A DNA stretch of 19,305 nucleotides from Acidobacterium sp. (GTDB lineage Bacteria; Acidobacteriota; Terriglobia; Terriglobales; Acidobacteriaceae), in contig PMAM01000073.1 of the NCBI GenBank assembly GCA_003152595.1, positions 2,270 through 21,574 of the forward strand, given 5' to 3'. Of the stretch, positions 6,588 through 13,170 are shown in pieces. How positions within the stretch are numbered: position 1 is the stretch's first letter; each line of letters opens with the position of its first letter. A program made the translations under genes and the position numbers. A model generated the notes under the pieces. The model was given only the letters and a program-made list of their open reading frames with translations, made no database searches and was not told the DNA's origin.

Positions 6588-7379
6588 ATGGCAAAGAGAC
6601 TCCCCCTCGATCGCAACGTCCCGATTCCGCCACAAGCTCTGTCTCTCGCATTCCTTCTCGCTGCCGGTCTCGTGCTGCTGGCGGGCTGCTCGCATAAGAA
6701 AGAAGTCGCGTACACACCGGCTCCGCCGCCGGCGGTGGCACCGGAGCCCAGCGCGTCCACGGTCGCTCCTGCGCTCGTTCCCGCTCCGGTTCCGTCTCTC
6801 ACTGCCGACGAGCAGTTCGTCGACACGCACACGCCCATCTCCTCGGAGACCGGCGTTGCCAGCTGGTATGGGCCTCCGTATCACAGTCGGGTGGGCGCGA
6901 ATGGCCAGGTCTTTGACGAGAACGGCATCTCCGCCGCGCATCGCACGCTGCCCATGGGTTCGCTGATCCGCGTGGTCAACCTGAGAACCGGACAGTCCGC
7001 CGTCATGCGCGTGACGGATCGTGGTCCTTTCGTCGCAGGCCGTATTTTGGATCTTTCGATCGGCGCCGCCAAAGCGGTGGGCATCTGGCGCGCCGGCCTC
7101 GGCGATGTCCGCATTGACGTTTTCAGCACTCCGAAGCCGATAGACGAAGGCGGGCGCTGGTGCGTGCAGATCGGCGCCTTCCAGCACCAGAAGTCCGCGC
7201 TGCAGCTGCAGGAGCGGCTGGAGCGCCAGTACAGAACAGCGAACGTGATCGAGTTCCAGGGGCCGACCGGTTTCTGGGTCAGGATTCGCCCGGCGAACGA
7301 CGACCGCACTGTAGCCACAGAAATTGCGCAGTCGCTGCAGCCAGCGGAGGGAGAGGCGTGGTTGGTTCGTATGGACTAG
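6588..7379 (+). CDS. rlpA: RlpA-family septal ring lytic transglycosylase-like lipoprotein with SPOR domain
   Basis: The product is 263 residues. A signal peptide with lipobox LLAGC places the lipidated cysteine at 34. A Pro/Ala-rich linker follows (about 41-85), then a double-psi beta-barrel of the RlpA type (about 88-180: GVASWYG, ANGQVFD, AAHRTLPMG, DRGPF, RILDLS) and a C-terminal SPOR domain (about 188-263: WCVQIGAF and GFWVRIRP). The conserved His118 and Asp144 correspond to the pair linked to glycan cleavage in Pseudomonas RlpA. SPOR domains bind denuded peptidoglycan at septa, so a role in cell-wall cleavage at division is expected. I take ATG 6588; a TTG six bases upstream is also possible, and neither has a clear Shine-Dalgarno sequence. 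It is followed by serS after 53 bp. Confidence 0.92.
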   Translation: MAKRLPLDRNVPIPPQALSLAFLLAAGLVLLAGCSHKKEVAYTPAPPPAVAPEPSASTVAPALVPAPVPSLTADEQFVDTHTPISSETGVASWYGPPYHSRVGANGQVFDENGISAAHRTLPMGSLIRVVNLRTGQSAVMRVTDRGPFVAGRILDLSIGAAKAVGIWRAGLGDVRIDVFSTPKPIDEGGRWCVQIGAFQHQKSALQLQERLERQYRTANVIEFQGPTGFWVRIRPANDDRTVATEIAQSLQPAEGEAWLVRMD

Positions 7380-7394
7380 ACGGAGCGCGGTGCT

Positions 7395-7422
7395 CTGTAC
7401 CCTGCACTCTGCACCCTGTACC
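7395..7422. repeat. Four tandem heptamers (CTGTACC-type) before serS
   Basis: The units read CTGTACC, CTGCACT, CTGCACC and CTGTACC without gaps, ending 10 bp before the serS start codon. They replace the region where a ribosome-binding site would be expected. The unit length matches the TTAGCTG block at 527-554 but the sequence differs. Confidence 0.7.
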
Positions 7423-7432
7423 CTGATTACGT

Positions 7433-8758
7433 ATGCTCGATCTGGGCTTTGTTCGTACCAATCTTGAACTTGTAGAGAAGAAGCTGCGCGATCGCGGGCA
7501 GGACCCCGCCGCTCTGTTGGGCGATTTTCGCCAGCTGGACCAGATGCGCCGCGAGCGCATTACCGAGACCGAACAGCTGAAGGCCCGGCGCAACAAGCTC
7601 AGTGAAGAGGTCGCACGCCTGAAGAAGTCCGGCCAGGACGCCACGGCCGTCATGGAGGAAACCCGCACCCTGAAGGTGCGGATCGACGAGCTGGAAGCGG
7701 GCGCCGGGGATTCGGAGCAACAGATGCGCGCTATCCTCACGCGCATCCCCAATTTGACGCGCGACGAAGTTCCTGTCGGACCCGACGAGCGCAGCAACAT
7801 CGAAGTGAAGAAGTGGGGCGAGCTGCCGAAGTTCGATTTCCAGCCGAAACCGCACTGGGAACTCGGGGCGCAGCTCGGCATCCTCGACCTGGAGCGGGCG
7901 GCGAAGATCTCCGGCGCACGCTTTGCTGTTTACTGGGGCGACGGCGCGAAGCTTGAGCGCGCTCTGATCGGCTTCATGCTCGACCTGCACACGCGTGAGC
8001 ACGGGTACACCGAAGTCCTGCCGCCGTTTATGGTGAACAGCAAGTCTCTCTATGGCACCGGCCAGCTGCCGAAGTTTGCCGAGGACCTCTTCCGCTGCAC
8101 CGACGCCGAAGGGTTCACGCCGGGCGAGTATCGCGACAACGATCACTGGCTCATCCCCACCGCCGAAGTGCCGGTTACGAATCTCTACCGCGACGAGACG
8201 CTCGATGAGGCGAAGCTGCCCATCTCACTGACCGCCTACACGCCGTGCTTCCGGTCGGAAGCCGGCTCTTATGGCAAGGACGTCCGCGGCATCATCCGCC
8301 AGCACCAGTTTCAGAAGGTGGAGCTGGTGAAGTTTGCGCGCCCCGAAGAGAGTGATGCCGAGCACGAGAAGCTGACGCGGAACGCCGAAGAGATCCTTGA
8401 GCGGCTGGAGCTGCCTTATCGGCGCGTGCTTCTCTGCACCGGCGATACCGGCTTCAGTTCCGCGAAAACCTTCGACCTCGAAGTGTGGCTGCCGGGACAA
8501 AACCTCTACCGCGAAATCTCCTCCTGCTCGAACTTCGACGCCTTCCAGGCGCGCCGCGCGAACATCCGCTACAAGCCGAAAGGCCAGGGAAAGACGGCTT
8601 TCGTCCACACGCTCAACGGCAGCGGCCTCGCGGTGGGCCGTACCTGGCTGGCGATCCTCGAGAACTATCAGCAGGCCGACGGAACCGTCCGGGTCCCCGA
8701 GGCCCTGGTATGCTATATGGGCGGGAAGCGGACGATCGAGCCGCGCCCGGGAGCGTAG
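7433..8758 (+). CDS. serS: Seryl-tRNA synthetase
   Basis: This is a class II aminoacyl-tRNA synthetase that charges tRNA-Ser (and usually tRNA-Sec) in the cytoplasm. The product is 441 residues, slightly longer than the common 420-430. The N-terminal helical arm (about 25-110, LKARRNKLSEEVARLKK) is the tRNA-binding coiled coil. The catalytic core carries the TAEVP loop, motif 2 (CFRSEAGSYG through RQHQFQKVE, about 275-300), the S-K-TFDLEVWLPG segment and motif 3 (GLAVGRTWLAILENYQ, about 405-420), ending VCYMGGKRTIEP. The ATG at 7433 gives the standard MLDLxFVRxN start. There is no visible Shine-Dalgarno sequence; heptamer repeats lie immediately upstream. The next gene starts 3 bp after its stop. 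Confidence 0.97.
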   Translation: MLDLGFVRTNLELVEKKLRDRGQDPAALLGDFRQLDQMRRERITETEQLKARRNKLSEEVARLKKSGQDATAVMEETRTLKVRIDELEAGAGDSEQQMRAILTRIPNLTRDEVPVGPDERSNIEVKKWGELPKFDFQPKPHWELGAQLGILDLERAAKISGARFAVYWGDGAKLERALIGFMLDLHTREHGYTEVLPPFMVNSKSLYGTGQLPKFAEDLFRCTDAEGFTPGEYRDNDHWLIPTAEVPVTNLYRDETLDEAKLPISLTAYTPCFRSEAGSYGKDVRGIIRQHQFQKVELVKFARPEESDAEHEKLTRNAEEILERLELPYRRVLLCTGDTGFSSAKTFDLEVWLPGQNLYREISSCSNFDAFQARRANIRYKPKGQGKTAFVHTLNGSGLAVGRTWLAILENYQQADGTVRVPEALVCYMGGKRTIEPRPGA

Positions 8759-8761
8759 ACC

Positions 8762-9127
8762 TTGAGCCTCGGACGGACGCTGAAAGGCTATATCTGGTGG
8801 ACCTGGGAACGGGGCAGCGTTCACTACGATGTGATGGTCACGCTGATCCTGGCCTTCATCTTCATCACGCCGCATTATTTCGATTACGGCGACCGCCCTA
8901 AGACGGACTGGCCCGCGGGGGTCATTCGCGCCTCGGTTAATCCTGCCGGCGGCATGGTCTATGAGGTTCCGCGCGAGATGGTTCAAACGGACGGCGCCGA
9001 GCCCACCACACAGGACTTTGTGAATGCCATCGCGCCCGCCTCCGGCCCTGTCGTCGTCGACCGCTTTGAGCCGATTAAGGAGATCGGCGGCAGCACCGTC
9101 GCCTGGCGGGTCTGGGGCCATCGCTGA
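8762..9127 (+). CDS. 121-residue single-TM protein coupled to serS, unknown function
   Basis: The likely start is TTG at 8762, with GGGAG 8 nt upstream inside the end of serS; no ATG fits. The product begins MSLGRTLKGYIWWTWERGS. It has one hydrophobic segment at about 23-40 (MVTLILAFIFITPHYF) and then a soluble domain of about 80 residues ending VAWRVWGHR, likely on the outer side of the membrane. The N-terminal region reads like a small acidobacterial conserved protein I have seen near tRNA-synthetase or LolA-like genes, but I know no function. The 3-bp spacing from serS indicates translational coupling. A role linked to the LolA-like gene that follows after 157 bp is conceivable but not shown. 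Confidence 0.78.
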   Translation: MSLGRTLKGYIWWTWERGSVHYDVMVTLILAFIFITPHYFDYGDRPKTDWPAGVIRASVNPAGGMVYEVPREMVQTDGAEPTTQDFVNAIAPASGPVVVDRFEPIKEIGGSTVAWRVWGHR

Positions 9128-9141
9128 AAACAGCGGAAGAG

Positions 9142-9202
9142 CGGTCGGCTGATGAAACGGTTAGCGAAAGACCGGTCAGCTAAGAACCGGTCAGCTACGC
9201 AT
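9142..9202. repeat. Degenerate tandem repeat, about 15-bp period (CGGTCAGCTAAGAAC)
   Basis: Four consecutive units start at 9142, 9158, 9173 and 9188, each beginning CGGTYRGC (CGGTCGGCTGATGAAA, CGGTTAGCGAAAGAC, CGGTCAGCTAAGAAC, CGGTCAGCTACGCAT). Because the period is a multiple of three, it creates a spurious open frame on the minus strand. The third unit and its flank match the copy at 3356-3375 at 18 of 20 positions. Confidence 0.7.
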
Positions 9203-9284
9203 CTTCCGGCGAAATCCCGGGTCAGCAATTTGCATCTATGCTTTCAGGTCCTGCTTTGAGTTTTGGGAGGACGTACCTGATTCC

Positions 9285-9971
9285 ATGAAAACAACAACGG
9301 TCTTTGCTGCTGTAGTTCTCTTCGTGGCGCCTTGCCTCGGTCGTTCTCAGGACGCAAATCTGCAGAAGGTCTATACGCAGATGGACGCCTCCGCTGCGAA
9401 ATTCCAGGACGTGCAGGCCAACATCAGCGTCGACAACTTCACCGCGGTGGTTCAGGACCACCAGATGCAGAAGGGAAGCACAGCCTTCCGGCGCGCCGGA
9501 TCTTCGATCGAGATGGCCATGACGCTGGACAAGGGCCAGCCCGGCGAGCGCGACATTCTCTACAGGAACGGCCAGCTCGATTACTACCAGCCTGGCGCGA
9601 AGCAGGAGACGATTTTCTCGGCGGGCGCCAATCGCTCCGAATACGACAGCTTGCTGGCTACGGGCTTTGGCGCGACGAGCAAGGACCTGAACGCAGGCTG
9701 GGAGGTGAGCTACCAGGGGATGGAGGCCATCGATGGTACGCAGGCCGCGAAGCTGGACCTGGTGCCAAGGCTGGCGAACATCCGCAGCAACATCTCGAAG
9801 CTCACGATCTGGGTTGACCTGGCGCGCGATATCTCGCTGAAGCAGGTGATGGCGCAGCCCGACGGCGATTCGCGGACCGTGATCTACTCGAATATCCGCT
9901 ACAACACCCACCTGCCCGGTAGCCTATTTACGCTGAAGGTGGCGAGCGGCACCCAGGTGCAGCGCCGGTAG
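9285..9971 (+). CDS. LolA-like periplasmic lipoprotein-carrier family protein
   Basis: The product is 228 residues with an N-terminal signal peptide (MKTTTVFAAVVLFVAPCLG, cleavage near residue 20-22). The mature part begins LQKVYTQMDASAAKFQDVQANI, the usual LolA/outer-membrane lipoprotein-sorting opening. Strand-rich segments follow (GSTAFRRAGSSIEMAM, LYRNGQLDYYQPGAKQ) and a C-terminal ISKLTIWVDLARDISLKQVMAQPDGDSRTVIYSNIRYN, typical of the unclosed beta-barrel that binds lipid or acyl chains. No lipobox is present. GGGAGGA lies about 12 nt before the ATG, a little far. LolA proteins ferry lipoproteins across the periplasm; many Acidobacteria carry several paralogues, so this copy may serve another hydrophobic ligand. 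It ends at a strong bidirectional terminator. Confidence 0.85.
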   Translation: MKTTTVFAAVVLFVAPCLGRSQDANLQKVYTQMDASAAKFQDVQANISVDNFTAVVQDHQMQKGSTAFRRAGSSIEMAMTLDKGQPGERDILYRNGQLDYYQPGAKQETIFSAGANRSEYDSLLATGFGATSKDLNAGWEVSYQGMEAIDGTQAAKLDLVPRLANIRSNISKLTIWVDLARDISLKQVMAQPDGDSRTVIYSNIRYNTHLPGSLFTLKVASGTQVQRR

Positions 9972-9992
9972 CCGCGGATTATCGGGCAGAAG

Positions 9993-10023
9993 AAAAAGGC
10001 TCAGCAAGCGCTGGGCCTCTTTC
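9993..10023. terminator. Bidirectional intrinsic terminator between convergent genes
   Basis: GGCTCAGC (9998-10005) pairs with GCTGGGCC (10010-10017), one G-T wobble, loop AAGC. On the plus strand it is followed by TCTTTCGTT, ending the LolA-like gene. On the minus strand it is followed by TTTTTCTTCT, ending the zinc-ribbon gene at 10053. Confidence 0.8.
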
Positions 10024-10052
10024 GTTGTTCGCTGCCAGGAACCGGGTTCCGG

Positions 10053-10784
10053 CTAGGTTCCCACCGAGTGCATGATCGCGATCTTCGTCTTGCCGTCGTT
10101 ATCCTCGTTGCCGATCGTCACCATCACGCTGGTCTTCTTCGCGTCGTCGGCCAGGGTCAGGACAGCGCTTTTGTCACTCTGATAGACCGAAGCGCCTGAG
10201 CCGAGCCTGTCCTTGTACCAGGACAACACCTTGTCGAGCGAATCGCCGGTTTCGAAAACCGCCGTTACGGTTGAGCCCTTTGGAGTGCTGATGCGCACGG
10301 CGCCCTTCTGCTGGTTTGCTCCGGGGTAGAGGTCAACGCCGAGATCGGAGGCCGAAACCGCCGTGTCGCCCGCGCTGAAGCTGCCGCCCGGCGTGGTGAG
10401 CTCGACAGCGCTGCCGTTGTTGGTCACGTGCACGGCTTTGGAGACCCGGTAGATGCCGAACATGATGCCGCACACCGACAAGATGCCCAGCCCCACAAAG
10501 ACGGCGACGATGATCAGGATGATCTTCACCGCGCTGTTGCCGCTAGTCTGCTGCGGAGTGCCCACGGGCGTGTAGGCGGGCGGTGGCGGCGTATAGGTGG
10601 AAGATCCAGGCGCGCTGGAAGCGGGGGGAGTGTAGGCCGCCGGCGTGCTTGAGACGGGGGGCGTGTACGGCGTCGCGGATGGCGCTGGGCCGCCAGTCGT
10701 CGCGCCTGCCGGCGCCCCGCATTTGGTGCAGAAAGCCACGCCCTCGTTCAGGGGCGCTCCGCATTTCGTACAAAAGCCTGCCAT
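10053..10784 (-). CDS. Zinc-ribbon single-TM protein with YTPP linker
   Basis: The product is 243 residues. The N-terminal zinc ribbon has C5, C8, C19 and C22 (CTKCG...FCTKCG). A Pro/Thr/Ser-rich linker contains four YTPP-like repeats (about 40-73). One TM segment (about 87-111) is followed by a soluble domain of about 130 residues with VELTTPGGSFSAG, DLYPGANQQKGA, and a SLDKVLSWYKDRLGSGASVYQSDKSAVLTL segment like those of small periplasmic sensor-type proteins. The start at 10784 follows GAGAGGA and puts the ribbon at the N-terminus; the in-frame extension upstream is Arg-rich and looks non-coding. It shares the N-terminal ribbon with the upstream gene (11406-10924). Topology suggests a cytoplasmic ribbon and an external C-terminal domain. 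Function unknown. Confidence 0.85.
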   Translation of the reverse strand: MAGFCTKCGAPLNEGVAFCTKCGAPAGATTGGPAPSATPYTPPVSSTPAAYTPPASSAPGSSTYTPPPPAYTPVGTPQQTSGNSAVKIILIIVAVFVGLGILSVCGIMFGIYRVSKAVHVTNNGSAVELTTPGGSFSAGDTAVSASDLGVDLYPGANQQKGAVRISTPKGSTVTAVFETGDSLDKVLSWYKDRLGSGASVYQSDKSAVLTLADDAKKTSVMVTIGNEDNDGKTKIAIMHSVGT

Positions 10785-10923
10785 GGTCCTCTCACTTTCC
10801 AGGTTCAAACTCACCGCGCTGTGGGGCCGTCCTCGCGTCCCTGATCGCAGTGCTGTGCCGGCCCCATGCGGGCAGAACGGTCCCAGCAGAGCCGGGCCGG
10901 TCCGCTGCCTGATGCGCCTCGAA

Positions 10924-11406
10924 TTAGATCTTCGGACTCCCCGCGATGCTCTTCGCAAGTCCGGCAGCGATCGGCACCTCGAACCACTTGCCCTGGTAGG
11001 CCATGACCATGAGCAGGATCCAGGCGACGAAGAACGCCAGGGTCACCAGCAGGGAAAGCATCGACCATAGCCAGAACAGGCCGAAGCTGTAACCGCCGAG
11101 GAAAAAGAAGGTGAGAATAATGCGGAGGATGGTCAGAGCTCCGAAAATCACGATGGACTGTGCCGCGTGGAAGCGCACAAAGGGGCGCTTATCGATCAGC
11201 AGGAAGATCAGTCCCGTGAGCCAGCCCAGCGCATAACAGAGCAGTCCGGCTACATTCTCCGCCAATCCGCTCGCTGCCGGAGTCACCGCGGGCCCGGATA
11301 CCGGGGCGGGCATACCCGTGACCACCGGACCAGCCGGCGCTCCGCACTTGGGGCAAAAGGCCACCCCGTCCGCCATCGAAGTTCCGCACTTCCCACAGAA
11401 AGCCAT
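10924..11406 (-). CDS. Zinc-ribbon DUF4870-type membrane protein
   Basis: The product is 160 residues. The N-terminal zinc ribbon has C4, C7, C18 and C21 (FCGKCG...FCPKCG), nearly the same as in the next gene. A short Pro/Ala/Val linker leads to a membrane domain (about 45-155) with three to four hydrophobic helices. The pattern LLCYALGWLTGLIFLLIDKRPFVRFHAAQSIVIFG is the DUF4870/Tic20-like signature. The start at 11406 has AAGGGA upstream. The gene precedes the single-TM ribbon protein by 139 bp on the same strand, so they may be co-transcribed. The biochemical role of DUF4870 proteins is not known to me. Confidence 0.88.
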   Translation of the reverse strand: MAFCGKCGTSMADGVAFCPKCGAPAGPVVTGMPAPVSGPAVTPAASGLAENVAGLLCYALGWLTGLIFLLIDKRPFVRFHAAQSIVIFGALTILRIILTFFFLGGYSFGLFWLWSMLSLLVTLAFFVAWILLMVMAYQGKWFEVPIAAGLAKSIAGSPKI

Positions 11407-11672
11407 GCGTCACCATCCCTTTCGTTTTGCTGTTTTCAACCTAAAATCGCGGGAGTAGCCACCGGCACAGAAAGGGGAGCAGCGGGCCCGGCGTTTTGGC
11501 TACCCGCCACTATACCCTCACTCCTCGATCACCCGGAAGATTTTTCGTAACGCCAGGGCAAGTATCCGAAGCGGCAACAGCGCCGATCACCGGGGAAACC
11601 TGTACGATGCGTCAGGCCGGTGAATTGAAGGGGTCCGGCGCTTCAACGGAGGCTGCGCTGGCGCTTGTGCGG
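11407..11672. other. 266-bp gap with two structured segments, no gene supported
   Basis: Inverted repeat GTAGCC (11455-11460) / GGCTAC (11498-11503), extended by flanking GGG/CCC, lies in the leader of the zinc-ribbon gene. TCACCGG (11587-11593) / CCGGTGA (11617-11623) encloses a nested CCTG/CAGG stem. An ACTATA at 11509-11514 would be a TATAGT -10 box on the minus strand, but the -35 is poor. The plus-strand open frame across 11496-11678 has no ribosome-binding site and no recognisable product. Confidence 0.4.
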
Positions 11673-12989
11673 CTATGAGGGCGGCAATTCAATCGATGGG
11701 CTGAGCGCCAGGCTGTGAGGCGTCTCAGGAAGAGACGTGTCGCCCTCCGGTTCAGGCTCTACCAGGGCGTCGAACAGCATGGCGTAGAGACCCTGCCGCC
11801 CGGTGAGCCGGTGCCTCCGCTCCCGCAGGAATCCGAAGCGGAAGGGCGAGAAGACCTCCGCCTCAGCCAGAAACTGCGGCGAGAAGTGCTGATGCGAAGC
11901 GGCCACGGCCATCAGGATCAGCGAGCGCCAGCTCATCCGCAGCAGCGCTTTCAGCATCGGCGAACCGCTCTGCATCTCTGCCATTTCGCGACCCACGTGT
12001 TCGGCAAAGGCCAGGAGCTGGATCACACGGTTGTCCAGCCGCTCTCCGGCCCGCGCTGGCCCGGAGAACAGGGTCATGGATCCGCGTTCGAGGTCCTCGC
12101 GCACGTCCTGGACATCGTCGCCGAGCTGTAGCAGCACGCCCCAGTCGAAGGCGAAGCGGCTCTCCTGCTCAGTCAGCCAGCCGCGCGCGAGGCAGGCATC
12201 GGCCAGCACCGAGGCGCCGCCCTTGGCGCAGCTCAGCAGCAACAGTTCGGCTTCGGAGTCCCGGCTGCGCACCTGTGCGAGGCTGTGTTCCTGGGCGCGA
12301 TGGATGGCCAGCAGACAATCGAACACATCGGGGAAGCGCGCCCGGGGATACTGCCCCTCGATCAACTCCACCAGGGCCCAGAGCGCGGTCTCGAGCTGGT
12401 TCTCGGCAGCGACGCGCTCCCCGCGGAGGCGCTCCCGGAAGCGCCGGCTGGTGCGCACTTTGGCATCGGCGGGCAGATTCTCGCGGTCGAGGAAGTTGTC
12501 GCTGTAGGGATAGAGCATGCTGTAGCCGAGGATTGACGGCGTGAGCTCGACGCGCTGGCCGAGCAGCGGCTGCAGCCCGCAGGCGGTCCAGGCATTGCGG
12601 CAGGCCTGGATGATGTCCGGCATGCTCAGCGCGGGATCGAAGTGCCTCGCCCACCGCGCGAGGCGCGTGCCCGCGGGCAGAAAATCGTGGGTGAGAAGTT
12701 CGATGGCGTCGTCGTCCAGATCCAGAGCCACCGCGGAGAAGCGTGCAAAGGCCGCTGTGATGCGCTTCTGCGTCTCCCGGCGCGCCGCCTGGGTGCGATG
12801 CGCGCGAGGCTGCCGCAGTTCGTGCTCGACGGCATCGGCTGCTGCATCCCAGGCCTGCTCGCGCAGCTGCTGCTCGCCGGCGCTGTAACGCCGGCTCTCC
12901 GGCATGTGTTGCCTGGCGCACGCGCTCCACACGGCGCTCGTCTCTGCGACCCGCTCCTCAACCCAGGTCCAGCTGTAGTGGCCGTCCAT
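11673..12989 (-). CDS. Class 1 isoprenoid biosynthesis-type enzyme (terpene/prenyl synthase fold)
   Basis: The product is 438 residues and nearly all helical. Two aspartate-rich motifs fit the class 1 isoprenoid synthase fold: YSDNFLDREN with D164 and D168 (D-x3-D), and LLQLGDDVQDVREDLERG with D291, D292, D295 and D299. Between them lie SRRFRERLRG and CLLAIHRAQEHSL, the helix pattern of proteins annotated generically as class 1 isoprenoid biosynthesis enzymes. Such enzymes bind a prenyl diphosphate through Mg2+ held by the Asp motifs; substrate and product are not predictable here. I start at ATG 12989 because the longer frame (to 13145) runs through the terminator of the next gene upstream. 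The ribosome-binding site is weak. No prenyl-transferase, squalene or carotenoid gene is nearby, so the pathway context is missing. Confidence 0.82.
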   Translation of the reverse strand: MDGHYSWTWVEERVAETSAVWSACARQHMPESRRYSAGEQQLREQAWDAAADAVEHELRQPRAHRTQAARRETQKRITAAFARFSAVALDLDDDAIELLTHDFLPAGTRLARWARHFDPALSMPDIIQACRNAWTACGLQPLLGQRVELTPSILGYSMLYPYSDNFLDRENLPADAKVRTSRRFRERLRGERVAAENQLETALWALVELIEGQYPRARFPDVFDCLLAIHRAQEHSLAQVRSRDSEAELLLLSCAKGGASVLADACLARGWLTEQESRFAFDWGVLLQLGDDVQDVREDLERGSMTLFSGPARAGERLDNRVIQLLAFAEHVGREMAEMQSGSPMLKALLRMSWRSLILMAVAASHQHFSPQFLAEAEVFSPFRFGFLRERRHRLTGRQGLYAMLFDALVEPEPEGDTSLPETPHSLALSPSIELPPS

Positions 12990-13083
12990 CCTGGTTGAGT
13001 CTACGAAATTGCGGTATCGAATGTTCCTGCGCGGCGGGCCGGCGGCGAAGAGAAGGGAAGTCAGCGGTTGGACCGGGGCGCGC

Positions 13084-13118
13084 AAAAAAAAGGAGAGAAC
13101 GGGGCGACCGTTCTCTCC
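13084..13118 (-). terminator. Intrinsic terminator of the TonB-dependent receptor gene
   Basis: A perfect 11-bp stem, GGAGAGAACGG (13092-13102) with CCGTTCTCTCC (13108-13118) and loop GGCGA, is followed on the minus strand by eight T (A-run 13084-13091). It lies 53 bp after the receptor stop codon and before the isoprenoid-enzyme start, so the two genes are probably separate transcripts. Confidence 0.9.
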
Positions 13119-13170
13119 AGGGAGGCCTCTGAACAAGGCTGTCACGGACCCGGAGGTCCGTACGCCCGGT

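Noticed and set aside
8983..9228. Minus-strand open frame with ADRF-like repeats
   Set aside because: The repeated peptide comes from the 15-bp DNA repeat, whose period keeps the frame open. It also overlaps the end of a supported gene.
11587..11623. Nested hairpin TCACCGG...CCGGTGA considered as a riboswitch
   Set aside because: The sequence does not fit the c-di-GMP, cobalamin or other consensus patterns I know, and no gene on that strand follows it.
11496..11678. Plus-strand 60-residue open frame
   Set aside because: There is no ribosome-binding site or known motif, and its end overlaps the convergent isoprenoid gene.
12990..13145. Upstream extension of the isoprenoid-enzyme gene
   Set aside because: It includes the receptor's terminator hairpin and reads as unstructured Arg/Pro-rich sequence.
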